A program made the translations under genes and the position numbers. A stretch of 31,163 nucleotides of DNA from a virus: IMG/VR virus record IMGVR_UViG_3300042402_000440, positions 1-31,163 of that record; one strand, 5' to 3'. The notes under the pieces were generated by a model, which was not told the DNA's origin, searched no databases, and saw nothing but the letters and a program-made list of their open reading frames with translations. Positions 21,730-28,848 of this stretch are shown piece by piece. Numbering within the stretch: position 1 is the stretch's first letter; each line of letters starts with the position of its first letter.

Positions 21730-24030
21730 TTATCTCCTACCCGACGGTATGGTTCGTCTACCTTGTTCAGTGACAGCGTAGATGAAACTTGGATCTGACG
21801 CCACTAATTGTTTGAAACTTTGTGCATCTACTGCTGATATGTTGTAGTTCACGGTGCCGCTGGCTAATTGATCATTAGGTATAACACGATTGCCACCTGC
21901 ACCTACCAATAGTTCTGGACCTCGTTCACCTACTATCACTGGACCATTGGTGCCTATTAGGCCACCTGAGGCAAAGCCTGGAATCAAATCACCGATAGTG
22001 ACTGTGCCTCGCTTGCTGGTGCTGCCAAACAATCCACCGAATGTCTGTGCTATTAATGATCGCACTTGACTGCGTAACAGTTCTTCTAACACACTGTTGA
22101 GAAAGCCACGGAATTCAAACTTACCTGTCTTGGCAAAGTCTACAATTGAGTCTTCCATACCTTGTGTTATCTTGCCAAACACACGACCAGCAGTTTCAAA
22201 ATTGTTCTTGGCTGATTCAGCATAGGTCTTGAATGCTTTTTCAAATCCTTTGCTGAAGTTCTCTTGATTCTTGAGATCTTGTTCTTGTTGTTTTTCTGTT
22301 ATTGCCAATCTTTCTTCAAAGATAGCGTTAATTTCTCGTTCTCTTGCGGCTCTATCTGCTTCTGGTAGATCTTTGATCTGTCTAATACGACGCAGAATCT
22401 CTTCACGATTTTCTTCTATGTCTACCAGTGCTTGTAAATTATTTCTTGCTCTGTCAGTGTCACCTAGAGTTGCGTTCAATAGTTCATTGCGTTCTTTGAT
22501 CTGATTATTCAATGTCTGCTCTTCTGTAATACGAGCCTTGGAGGTGCGGATAATTTCTTCTATGCGTTCTTTTTCTTTGGCTAATTGTTCTGCTTCACGC
22601 TTGGCCTTTTCTGCAACGGCTTCTTGTTCTCGTTTTATTGCTTCAGCACCGGCCAATCTAATATTGGCTCTTTGAGTTTCTGTTTGAGTTTCTAATTCCA
22701 GTTTCTTTAACTGAAATTCTTTTTCTTTTTCTAAAGCAGTGCCTCGTTCTTTAGAGAATATCTCAAGTCTGGCTTTGGCAATGTCAGAAGCGTTTTTAAT
22801 ATCAAGTTCTCTAAGGTCGGTTTCTTCTTTTAATTTTATAGCACTTTCTTTGTCTGCGAAGTCTAATAGAGTTTTTAATCTTTCAGTGTTGCCGGTCAAC
22901 AGAGCATTCTTCTTGATTTCTTCTAAGGCTATGGCATTGCGTTTTTCTCTTTCTCTTATGTCAGCCAATACTGCAGGTGGAGTAGCACCAAAGTCTCCAG
23001 CACCGCCTGGTGTTTTGGCTCCGCTTTTTCCACCTTGGGACCCACGCCTTGGATCATTTTTAGCAAAGTCTGCTCTGGCCTTTAAGGCTGCTTCTGCTTT
23101 CTTTTGTTCTTCATTGAACGCCAGTCTATCTTTGCGAGCCTGCTCTGCCGCTATTTTTAACGGCGTTCCTAGTCCTACTGGATCTTTAATATTCGCACCA
23201 AATAGATTAAGGAACTTGGCCAAGTAGTCTGTGGGTAAATTTAAGATTTCACCTGACAGATTAGCCAGTCCTTCTACAATCGCAGCCAAACCTCCTACAA
23301 TGCCACCATCATTGATGGCTTGGGCAAAATCACCAAATCCTTTTATTATTTTCTTGTTGATGTTTTGGAATAAGATATCTATCTGGTCATTGATTTTGTC
23401 TAACTGTTCAATGGCAGCGTCAAGTTCTGGATCAGGCAAGGCAGTAAGTTTAGCGGATTCTAATTTTCTAAAGTTCTTACCAAGTATGTCGAGAGCGGCA
23501 TTGAATTCATCAGAAGTTAGTTTGCCTTCTTGAAATCTTGCAACAAGGTCTTTGAGAATATCTTCTCCTTCTCGCACCTCACCGCTGGCATCTCTGACAA
23601 ATACACCTAGGTCTCTAAATGATTTCTGAGCAGTTTCGCTGCCACTGGCTGCTTCTGATATACTCTGCGTTAATTTTTGCAGTAATTGTCCTGCATCTTC
23701 TGAACTACCGCCTGCGAGAATCACACTGGTTTTAAAATTTGCAATGGTGCCTGCGGCAATACCTGTGGCACCAGCAATGTCGCCCATCTCGGAGGCCAAT
23801 GAAAGAGCCTTGCCTCCTAGAAGACTCAATGCTGTTCCGGCTGCGGCTGCGGCAAGTCCAACAGGGCCTAGTCTTGCCACAATACCGTTTAGGGTATTAC
23901 CTACTGGGCCGCCTATCTGTGCAAAACTACTGAGATCATTTTTAAGATCATTAACAGAATCACCAGCCTGCTTGATTTTTTCAGTGCCAACAGTTTTAAA
24001 CCGTAATATGAAATCTTCTATTGTAGCCAT
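21730..24030 (-). CDS. Tape measure protein
   Basis: A 766-aa protein that sets tail length and is ejected with DNA. It starts IEDFILRFKTVGTEKIKQAGD, typical of tape measures. A hydrophobic, Ala/Gly-rich region at about 50-80 (LGPVGLAAAAAGTALSLL) fits the membrane-active part. A long charged coiled coil covers about 330-600, and the C-terminus has GGLIGTNGPVIVGERGPEL, a motif common at tape measure ends. At roughly 1.5 angstrom per residue the tail would be a little over 110 nm. It follows the tail chaperone as expected. AAGGAG precedes the start. Confidence 0.93.
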   Translation of the reverse strand: MATIEDFILRFKTVGTEKIKQAGDSVNDLKNDLSSFAQIGGPVGNTLNGIVARLGPVGLAAAAAGTALSLLGGKALSLASEMGDIAGATGIAAGTIANFKTSVILAGGSSEDAGQLLQKLTQSISEAASGSETAQKSFRDLGVFVRDASGEVREGEDILKDLVARFQEGKLTSDEFNAALDILGKNFRKLESAKLTALPDPELDAAIEQLDKINDQIDILFQNINKKIIKGFGDFAQAINDGGIVGGLAAIVEGLANLSGEILNLPTDYLAKFLNLFGANIKDPVGLGTPLKIAAEQARKDRLAFNEEQKKAEAALKARADFAKNDPRRGSQGGKSGAKTPGGAGDFGATPPAVLADIREREKRNAIALEEIKKNALLTGNTERLKTLLDFADKESAIKLKEETDLRELDIKNASDIAKARLEIFSKERGTALEKEKEFQLKKLELETQTETQRANIRLAGAEAIKREQEAVAEKAKREAEQLAKEKERIEEIIRTSKARITEEQTLNNQIKERNELLNATLGDTDRARNNLQALVDIEENREEILRRIRQIKDLPEADRAAREREINAIFEERLAITEKQQEQDLKNQENFSKGFEKAFKTYAESAKNNFETAGRVFGKITQGMEDSIVDFAKTGKFEFRGFLNSVLEELLRSQVRSLIAQTFGGLFGSTSKRGTVTIGDLIPGFASGGLIGTNGPVIVGERGPELLVGAGGNRVIPNDQLASGTVNYNISAVDAQSFKQLVASDPSFIYAVTEQGRRTIPSGRR

Positions 24031-24039
24031 AATCGCTCC

Positions 24040-24321
24040 TTACACCTTTTCGTCTAAGTATTTTTTTATAGCCTTAAGAGTAGGCTCACTCATACCAACA
24101 CCACCTTTTTGTTTTGAATATCCTTCGTCCAATCGTTTGGCATAGGGATAATCTGCGTGTATGGTATCACCTTTGAGTCTTGTGTTTCTCTTGGCATTAC
24201 CGCTGAGAATAGGAGTGTATTCTTTAAATGTGTCAAAGGCCACACGAGCCAAAGCGGTAGGCTTGGTATTCTCTTGAATATTGTTAAGCCGCATCGTGAT
24301 GTTGTTGTTTGCGTTTTTCAT
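24040..24321 (-). CDS. HK97 gp10-like tail completion/joining protein
   Basis: A 93-aa protein with TPILSGNAKRNTRL (about residues 36-49) and ADYPYAKRLDEGYSKQKGG (about 56-74). This T-P-x-x-(S/T)-G-N followed by Y-A-x-x-x-(D/E)-x-G is the hallmark of HK97 gp10-like head-tail joining proteins. The usual place is before the tail tube; here it lies between the chaperone and the tape measure, which is unusual. The gene overlaps the frameshifted T domain by 38 bases. GGAG is upstream of the ATG. Confidence 0.72.
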   Translation of the reverse strand: MKNANNNITMRLNNIQENTKPTALARVAFDTFKEYTPILSGNAKRNTRLKGDTIHADYPYAKRLDEGYSKQKGGVGMSEPTLKAIKKYLDEKV

Positions 24322-24568
24322 TTTTTACTCTCTCCATCATTGCCTGCATTTGATCTACAGATAATTTAGGCGGTGCCTTAACTCCTGTGCTGGCTTCTTC
24401 GTGTATTCTGTGCTCCCAAGCAACCAACGCTTCAGTGACCTTGATATCATACAATGTGCCTCGGCTACGGACTTCGCTGGGCAATAGTCCATAGGCTTTG
24501 GCCATTCTACCTATACTGATGACTTCGGCGAATTCCCAGTCTGCTTCTCCGATTTCTTGGGTTTTGAC
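24284..24568 (-). CDS. T extension of the tail assembly chaperone, made by -1 frameshift
   Basis: This frame has no stop from the slippery site at 24568-24574 to 24284 and adds 94 residues to the first 99 of the chaperone, giving a GT fusion of 193 aa. An internal ATG at 24505 could mimic a separate 73-aa gene, but it lacks a ribosome binding site and the frame is open upstream all the way to the slip site. In lambda the T part recruits the tail tube subunit while G binds the tape measure. Here it ends ERVKNEKRKQQHHDAA and overlaps the gp10-like gene. Confidence 0.85.
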   Translation of the reverse strand, partial: VKTQEIGEADWEFAEVISIGRMAKAYGLLPSEVRSRGTLYDIKVTEALVAWEHRIHEEASTGVKAPPKLSVDQMQAMMERVKNEKRKQQHHDAA

Positions 24569-24864
24569 TTTCCCAAAAAATCATTTACTCCTACTAACAC
24601 TCCTAATACCAAATCAATTGGTAGAACCTGATCGTTATCTAACGCTGGTGTGCCATCTTCTTTGCGGATTAAACCACGCAGAAGTTCGTTTAATTCTTCG
24701 GTGTTTTGTTCTTGTTGTAGGCGATAGAACTTGAAGTATGTGTCTATGCCCATCTCATCTATCATCCAGAATGAGACTACTTCACCGTAACGACTGACTA
24801 TGTCCTCGTCGGTGATTTCTATTTTTGCTAACTTGGGTATTTTTGCTAATGTTGAAATGTCCAT
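24511..24864 (-). CDS. Tail assembly chaperone G
   Basis: A 117-aa protein (starts MDISTLAKIPKLAKIEITDE) placed between the tail tube and the tape measure, as in lambda. The N-terminus is compact and helical; the zero-frame C-terminus (KPKKSEKQTGNSPKSSV) is a short polar tail. At codon 99 there is an in-frame GGGAAAG heptamer that shifts a fraction of ribosomes into the -1 frame, producing GT. It is not found in the finished virion in related phages. The stop overlaps neither neighbour; the start is three bases from the stop of the 57-aa gene upstream. Confidence 0.87.
   Translation of the reverse strand: MDISTLAKIPKLAKIEITDEDIVSRYGEVVSFWMIDEMGIDTYFKFYRLQQEQNTEELNELLRGLIRKEDGTPALDNDQVLPIDLVLGVLVGVNDFLGKSKPKKSEKQTGNSPKSSV
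24568..24580 (-). other. Programmed -1 ribosomal frameshift site, tandem slippery heptamers
   Basis: On the minus strand T-TTT-TTG (24580-24574) runs directly into G-GGA-AAG (24574-24568), both in phase with the G reading frame. GGGAAAG is the very heptamer used by lambda G/GT. A slip at either leads to the same -1 frame, which stays open for 94 codons. Confidence 0.9.
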
Positions 24865-24867
24865 CTG

Positions 24868-25041
24868 TTAATCCTTTTGTCTGTTAATCAATTCGTGTGC
24901 CAATACCAAGAGAAACTTGATACGACCTTGAGCCTTTTCTAGATCACCACGGGCACATTTTACTTCATTAGTGCATTTGGCAATCTCTGCTATTAGACTC
25001 TCTAGCAGTTGTTTGTCTGTTTTGTTATCTAAGACATCCAT
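24868..25041 (-). CDS. Small helical protein, 57 aa
   Basis: Begins MDVLDNKTDKQLLESLIAEI and ends LAHELINRQKD. It is predicted to be nearly all helix with two Cys (C22 and C29). AAGGAA lies about ten bases before the ATG and the stop is three bases before the chaperone start, so it is probably a real gene of the tail operon. It follows a strong terminator and a TATAAATAC box, suggesting it opens a new transcript. The role is unknown. Confidence 0.72.
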   Translation of the reverse strand: MDVLDNKTDKQLLESLIAEIAKCTNEVKCARGDLEKAQGRIKFLLVLAHELINRQKD

Positions 25042-25058
25042 AAATCTTCGTTCCTTTG

Positions 25059-25066
25059 TATTTATA
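25059..25066 (-). promoter_or_regulatory. TATAAATA late-promoter-like box
   Basis: On the minus strand TATAAATAC lies between the terminator at 25075-25100 and the 57-aa gene at 25041. Because a terminator is just upstream, some promoter is needed here, which makes this copy the most convincing. The same octamer is the core of T4-type late promoters, though the T4 late sigma factor genes are not seen. Confidence 0.42.
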
Positions 25067-25074
25067 GGCAGGTA

Positions 25075-25100
25075 AAGAAAAGGGGGCTGTTATGCCCCCT
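25075..25100 (-). terminator. Rho-independent terminator after the tail tube gene
   Basis: A perfect 7-bp stem on the minus strand (AGGGGGC with GCCCCCT, loop of six) is followed by TTCTTTACC after the stem's last T. It lies 23 bases beyond the tail tube stop and should limit expression of downstream tail genes relative to head and tube genes. Confidence 0.85.
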
Positions 25101-25122
25101 ATCCTGACTCGCTCCCGAGTTC

Positions 25123-25611
25123 TTAAGTTGCCGCTACTGTGTATTCGCCAGTCACTGTAATAGTGATTGGGGATACCCAAACAGGTGCATCTGCTGTCAC
25201 AGTCGGTGCAAGGCCAGTGATGTATCCTGTGCCTTTGATGAATGTGTCAGCGGCTGCATTTTCAACTCTGATTATGAAGTTAATCAATGTCTTGTTACGA
25301 CTGCAACCAAATAGACCTTGTGCTGCCATAGTATCTGAAATTGTTGATGCTAATGTCGTGCCAAAGAATGTGGCTTGATCAACAACAATGTTCATTGAAA
25401 TACTATTTGTAGAAGTAGTAGCAACCTGCTTCTTGGCAGTTGAATCTAATTGACTCCAAGTAAAGACATCGTTGGCCGCATTGATAGTCATATCCTGTAG
25501 TGCAGGAATAGTCAATGCTGAGGCTTGAGTGATGTCACTCTCACTGTCTGCTTTGTCTAGCGTTAGGGTCACTTGATTTCCAGTGCCCGGTGCTGGGTTA
25601 ATATATGCCAT
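25123..25611 (-). CDS. Major tail tube protein
   Basis: A 162-aa beta-rich protein: ITQASALTIPALQDMTINAA near residue 30, SISMNIVVDQATFFG near 75, ending ITITVTGEYTVAAT. Size, strand-rich composition and place (after the joining proteins and before the chaperone) fit the tube subunit that stacks around the tape measure. A strong AAGGAG and a strong terminator after the gene both fit a highly expressed structural protein. A C-terminal Ig-like extension, as in lambda V, is absent. Confidence 0.8.
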   Translation of the reverse strand: MAYINPAPGTGNQVTLTLDKADSESDITQASALTIPALQDMTINAANDVFTWSQLDSTAKKQVATTSTNSISMNIVVDQATFFGTTLASTISDTMAAQGLFGCSRNKTLINFIIRVENAAADTFIKGTGYITGLAPTVTADAPVWVSPITITVTGEYTVAAT

Positions 25612-25623
25612 TTGGCAATCTCC

Positions 25624-26019
25624 TTATGATGATAATTTTGTAAATTGTATTTCTATCTCTGTTACCATAACATCGTTCTCATAACTCACAGCCACATTGG
25701 CTTCACGACGGTTTGTGCCATCAGCGATTGCAATGTTCTTAGCAAGTATGAGATCCTGAACTAGGGTATCATAGTTAGAAGGAACTGTTTTTGCGTCATT
25801 GGCAAAATAGATCCGAGTGCTTTGTGTTTGTTGGTTGATACTTAGCGTGCCTAAGGTTGCAATCAAGGGTTCTGAAATATATTCTACATTGTCTACATAA
25901 ATCTTTTTCAAGTTTTTTCTGTAAAGCGGTATTGCGTTGTCACTCCAAGGCACTTCTTGTGAAAGAAGATAGCCTCCTAGTGCTAACGAATTGATATAAT
26001 CAAGAACTTCTTGTCGCAT
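25624..26019 (-). CDS. Probable tail completion/terminator protein
   Basis: A 131-aa protein with helices then strands (RQEVLDYINSLALGGYLL; later VAVSYENDVMVTEIEIQFTKL). A final long strand ending in an acidic-hydrophobic pattern is typical of tail terminator (gpU/gp17-like) folds. It is located between the head-tail adaptor and the tail tube. Its ATG overlaps the adaptor's stop as TAATG. The assignment rests on order and secondary structure only. Confidence 0.6.
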   Translation of the reverse strand: MRQEVLDYINSLALGGYLLSQEVPWSDNAIPLYRKNLKKIYVDNVEYISEPLIATLGTLSINQQTQSTRIYFANDAKTVPSNYDTLVQDLILAKNIAIADGTNRREANVAVSYENDVMVTEIEIQFTKLSS

Positions 26020-26528
26020 TATCTCACTCTCTTAAGGTTGTATTGACCAGGTGACTTCTCATCAGAACTTATGGTTCCGGAGTTGTCAAAGTCATACCAG
26101 TCACCATTGGTAATCAACTCACCAAATAGTGTTTCAGCCTTGTTAGTGTAATAACCCATCTTCTGTCTTTCAGCATTGTCTTCGTTGCCAAAGTCTGCGA
26201 TTGACGGAAGAATAAACTCACCTAGTGCAACATACACGCAGAGATCCGTAAAGTCATTAAGTCTTGCCTTAATTCTGTTAGGGTTCACTGCGGGAATGTC
26301 TGCTGCCGTATTGTAAACAGTAGCGGTGTCGCGAATCACATAGTAACTCCTCCACCAAGGTGACGAGCGTATCTTTGAAAGGATACGCTCTGTCGCTCTT
26401 ATCAACTGTTGATCCACAATGTCGTCGGAGAGGCCTTCATTGGCTTCAAAGAGGCGTTGATCTTTATTCACCACATCTTGAAACTCAGCGAAACTTGTAA
26501 TTATTCCTGCTTCTTCAATGAAAGCCAT
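26019..26528 (-). CDS. Head-tail adaptor with a C-terminal EF-hand loop
   Basis: A 169-aa, mainly helical protein directly after the capsid gene, fitting the first connector ring below the portal (HK97 gp6/SPP1 gp15 type): DDIVDQQLIRATERILSKI and later LCVYVALGEFILPSI. At residues 146-157 the sequence DFDNSGTISSDE fulfils the canonical calcium-binding EF-hand loop D-x-D-x-S-G-x-I-x-x-x-E. AGGAG precedes the start. The connector role is inferred from order; the EF-hand match is direct. Confidence 0.78.
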   Translation of the reverse strand: MAFIEEAGIITSFAEFQDVVNKDQRLFEANEGLSDDIVDQQLIRATERILSKIRSSPWWRSYYVIRDTATVYNTAADIPAVNPNRIKARLNDFTDLCVYVALGEFILPSIADFGNEDNAERQKMGYYTNKAETLFGELITNGDWYDFDNSGTISSDEKSPGQYNLKRVR

Positions 26529-26541
26529 TCTATTCTCCTAA

Positions 26542-27387
26542 TTACTCAATACTTGAGTCAAATTGTAGGTATTGAGCCGCATCACCATTGGTAATACCGT
26601 GACCATATATTGCCGAACCAACAATGTCAAAGCCACGCTTGGTTGCTTCACGCTGTGATTCAATGCGGATATCTTGCATCATTGCTAGACCAAATGCATC
26701 TCTGTGGAACAGAACTGAATTGTAGTCACCAGCAGTGCCAGTGTTGTTTACTAGACTAGACTGATAAACAGGAACGCCACCTAGTGTGCCCATAAAGCCG
26801 GCACGCAATGCGTCATTACCCACTTGACTTGCTGGGGCAGCAAATGTGCTTGTTAATACTTTGGCAATATCAAATGCCACATTAGGGTGTAGAACGATAG
26901 CACAATCATTAGATGTGTCATAGCCTTGAGTGCGTAGTTTAGCAATGGCTTGGAACAACAGTTCTGGAGTTGCTAGAGTTGAGGCACCACCAACGCCTGC
27001 TGCCAATGAACCAACATTGCTGAGAATGTCTGCGTCCATCTTGCGAGCGATTGCTTCGCCGAACAAACGACCAATATCTGCAACCACATTAGAAGCAGAA
27101 GCCATCATTGCCAAATCACTGATCTGTGCAGTCAAACCAACTTCGCTAACTGTTAGCACAGCACTGTTGGTAGAAATTGCTGTGAATGAAGGTGCTACAC
27201 CCTCAGTCAAACCAGCCGCTGTCTGCTTAGGGTAGATAGGAACTGTAACAGTCTTACCTTGTCCTGCTGACAGAGTATAGTTGCGAACAAGTCCACGCAT
27301 AATAGACTTCTCGCTTGCCACGAATAATGCTTCTGCAACGATACTTGGCAATAGGTCGTTGAGGGTTGTTGTGTTAGTAACAGTCAT
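26542..27387 (-). CDS. Major capsid protein, HK97-fold type
   Basis: A 281-aa protein following the scaffold gene, with a long N-arm (TVTNTTTLNDLLPSIVAEA), a P-domain-like helix (NVVADIGRLFGEAIARKMDADIL) and beta strands near GGVPVYQSSLV and NSVLFHRDAFGLA. This last segment is characteristic of phage coat proteins of the HK97 lineage, including those of marine phages. It is short for the family, with no obvious protease or delta domain, consistent with a separate scaffold. AAGGAG lies before the ATG. It should be the most abundant virion protein. Confidence 0.9.
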   Translation of the reverse strand: MTVTNTTTLNDLLPSIVAEALFVASEKSIMRGLVRNYTLSAGQGKTVTVPIYPKQTAAGLTEGVAPSFTAISTNSAVLTVSEVGLTAQISDLAMMASASNVVADIGRLFGEAIARKMDADILSNVGSLAAGVGGASTLATPELLFQAIAKLRTQGYDTSNDCAIVLHPNVAFDIAKVLTSTFAAPASQVGNDALRAGFMGTLGGVPVYQSSLVNNTGTAGDYNSVLFHRDAFGLAMMQDIRIESQREATKRGFDIVGSAIYGHGITNGDAAQYLQFDSSIE

Positions 27388-27412
27388 TTAAGACTCCTTT
27401 TATAAGTTAAGT

Positions 27413-28096
27413 TTAAGAAAGACCTTGTGTCTTTCTGTGTTCTCTATACAAGGCACGATGTTCTGGGTTGTTCATATCCAATTTGGTTACATCCAACGGA
27501 GCATTCGCCTTGCTTACAATATTGCTTTTGGAATTTGTAGTTGCAGGATTAGCAAGTTTGAAATGCGGATTCGAATCTAGGAACTCCCGCACTAGGTCCT
27601 CAACGCCAATGGCTTCACCTTTGTCATTGTATCGGACTGACCCCTTACCATCTACTACTTCTACATCACCACTGTCATTAAGTCTTACATTTGTTGAGAG
27701 TAGAGCCTTAACCTGTTCAGCATTTACCGCATTATATTTGGCAGCGGCTGATAGAATAGGCACATTCACTTTGTATTCTTTAATGACACTATCTCTCTTG
27801 GAGATTTCAGCATCCTTTTTAGCGGCTAATTCTTGTAGTGTCTTTTCAAACTCCCCACGCTTGATTGCTTCGGCTTGCTGTTTCTTAGCGGCTTCTTCAC
27901 GAAGTTGTCTAAGTTCAACAGGGTCGCCTAAGTCTTCATAGGGCTTCAAGAGTTTCTTTTCCAACGACCCTTTCATACGGGCCATCATATTGTCTACTTC
28001 TTGTTGACTATAAGTTTTTGTCGCTTGTGCCTGATTTTCAGTTTGTTCAGTCGCCGCATCAGTTGCGTTATCTGTTACCAATGTATTATCTGACAT
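27413..28096 (-). CDS. Capsid scaffolding protein
   Basis: A 227-aa protein immediately upstream of the capsid gene. The acidic Gln/Thr-rich N-terminus is followed by a charged coiled coil (about residues 40-110: LRQLREEAAKKQQAEAIKRG) and a basic C-terminus (EHRALYREHRKTQ) suited to bind the coat protein, as in other scaffolds. A perfect AAGGAGG lies upstream and a TATAAATA box lies 32 bases before the ATG. It is removed from the head during maturation in known systems. Confidence 0.85.
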   Translation of the reverse strand: MSDNTLVTDNATDAATEQTENQAQATKTYSQQEVDNMMARMKGSLEKKLLKPYEDLGDPVELRQLREEAAKKQQAEAIKRGEFEKTLQELAAKKDAEISKRDSVIKEYKVNVPILSAAAKYNAVNAEQVKALLSTNVRLNDSGDVEVVDGKGSVRYNDKGEAIGVEDLVREFLDSNPHFKLANPATTNSKSNIVSKANAPLDVTKLDMNNPEHRALYREHRKTQGLS

Positions 28097-28127
28097 TGTG
28101 CATCGCCTCCTTGGAGTGTTAATAAGT

Positions 28128-28135
28128 TATTTATA
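28128..28135 (-). promoter_or_regulatory. TATAAATA box upstream of the scaffold/capsid genes
   Basis: On the minus strand TATAAATAACTTATT lies 32 bases before the scaffold ATG, in the short gap after the 116-aa gene. The position suits a dedicated promoter for scaffold and coat protein. The similarity to T4 late promoters is by sequence only. Confidence 0.4.
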
Positions 28136-28149
28136 TGAATGATTACATA

Positions 28150-28500
28150 TCACGCCGATAAACGAGATCTTAGATCGTTTAACTGCTTTCTATTCTGTTG
28201 TATCAAGACCTTGACTGGTGTTGCAAACTCTCCATATCCTGGATAAGAAAACAACCATTCACAGTCAGTGTCTCTCTCATCTAGTTCTGTGGCCATTGTC
28301 TCAACAATGCTGTCAGGGTAATCAACCACATACATTCTTGCTTGATAATTTTCTAGACCCTTAAGGGTCATACCTGGCAACCAATCAACTATGTCAATCT
28401 CGCCCTTTTGGTATGCACGAAGACTCCAAGGGCACTCTCGTTGAATGCTCTCAAAGTATTCTAGCCAATTAACGCTTTGGTGGCTTCTTGCCTTTTCCAC
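28150..28500 (-). CDS. Hypothetical protein, 116 aa
   Basis: A soluble acidic protein with several Trp and Tyr (WLEYFESIQRECPWSLRAY near the start; WLFSYPGYGEF near residue 82). It starts at GTG within the end of the endonuclease gene (32-base overlap). No family is recognised. Lying between the resolvase and the scaffold, it could be a head-morphogenesis or packaging accessory protein, but nothing proves this. Confidence 0.68.
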   Translation of the reverse strand: MEKARSHQSVNWLEYFESIQRECPWSLRAYQKGEIDIVDWLPGMTLKGLENYQARMYVVDYPDSIVETMATELDERDTDCEWLFSYPGYGEFATPVKVLIQQNRKQLNDLRSRLSA

Positions 28501-28846
28501 GGCCTCTGCCCATTGCTTTCTTCATCATCGCTTTCTCCTCTTTGGTTTTAAATGTTGGATGTATCCAATTGGTAGCAGTATTAGAAATGTAGTCTGCTAC
28601 TGTGCTTGAAATCTTCATCAAACGAAATAAATCTATTTCACTGCGAGCCATATTGTTTTCTATCTTGCCTAACATTGAATTACAGCCTCGGTGTAGAACT
28701 CTTCTTATTATCCCAGATCTATGATCGTGGTCCAATACTGCCTTACCTTCATCAATGATGTCATTACATAAACCACATCGATGTCCTTGTTGTTCTATTA
28801 GATAATTTCTAACAGCAGGGATGTCTTTGTATTTTAATTTTTCCAC
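28469..28846 (-). CDS. Recombination endonuclease VII-like resolvase
   Basis: A 125-aa His-Me finger nuclease. C24-x-x-C27 and H52-x-x-C55 form the expected zinc site, in which one family Cys is replaced by His. The catalytic segment is LDHDH (residues 38-42) with N56 completing the motif. The C-terminus is strongly basic (GRGRGKGKKPPKR). Endonuclease VII cuts Holliday junctions and other branched DNA before and during packaging, in line with its place between portal and capsid genes. It starts at GTG, two bases after the portal stop. Confidence 0.87.
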   Translation of the reverse strand: MEKLKYKDIPAVRNYLIEQQGHRCGLCNDIIDEGKAVLDHDHRSGIIRRVLHRGCNSMLGKIENNMARSEIDLFRLMKISSTVADYISNTATNWIHPTFKTKEEKAMMKKAMGRGRGKGKKPPKR

Positions 28847-28848
28847 AC

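Noticed and set aside
24284-24505. A separate 73-aa gene starting at the ATG at 24505
   Set aside because: The frame is open upstream to an in-phase GGGAAAG slip site and there is no ribosome binding site, so it is the T domain of the GT fusion.
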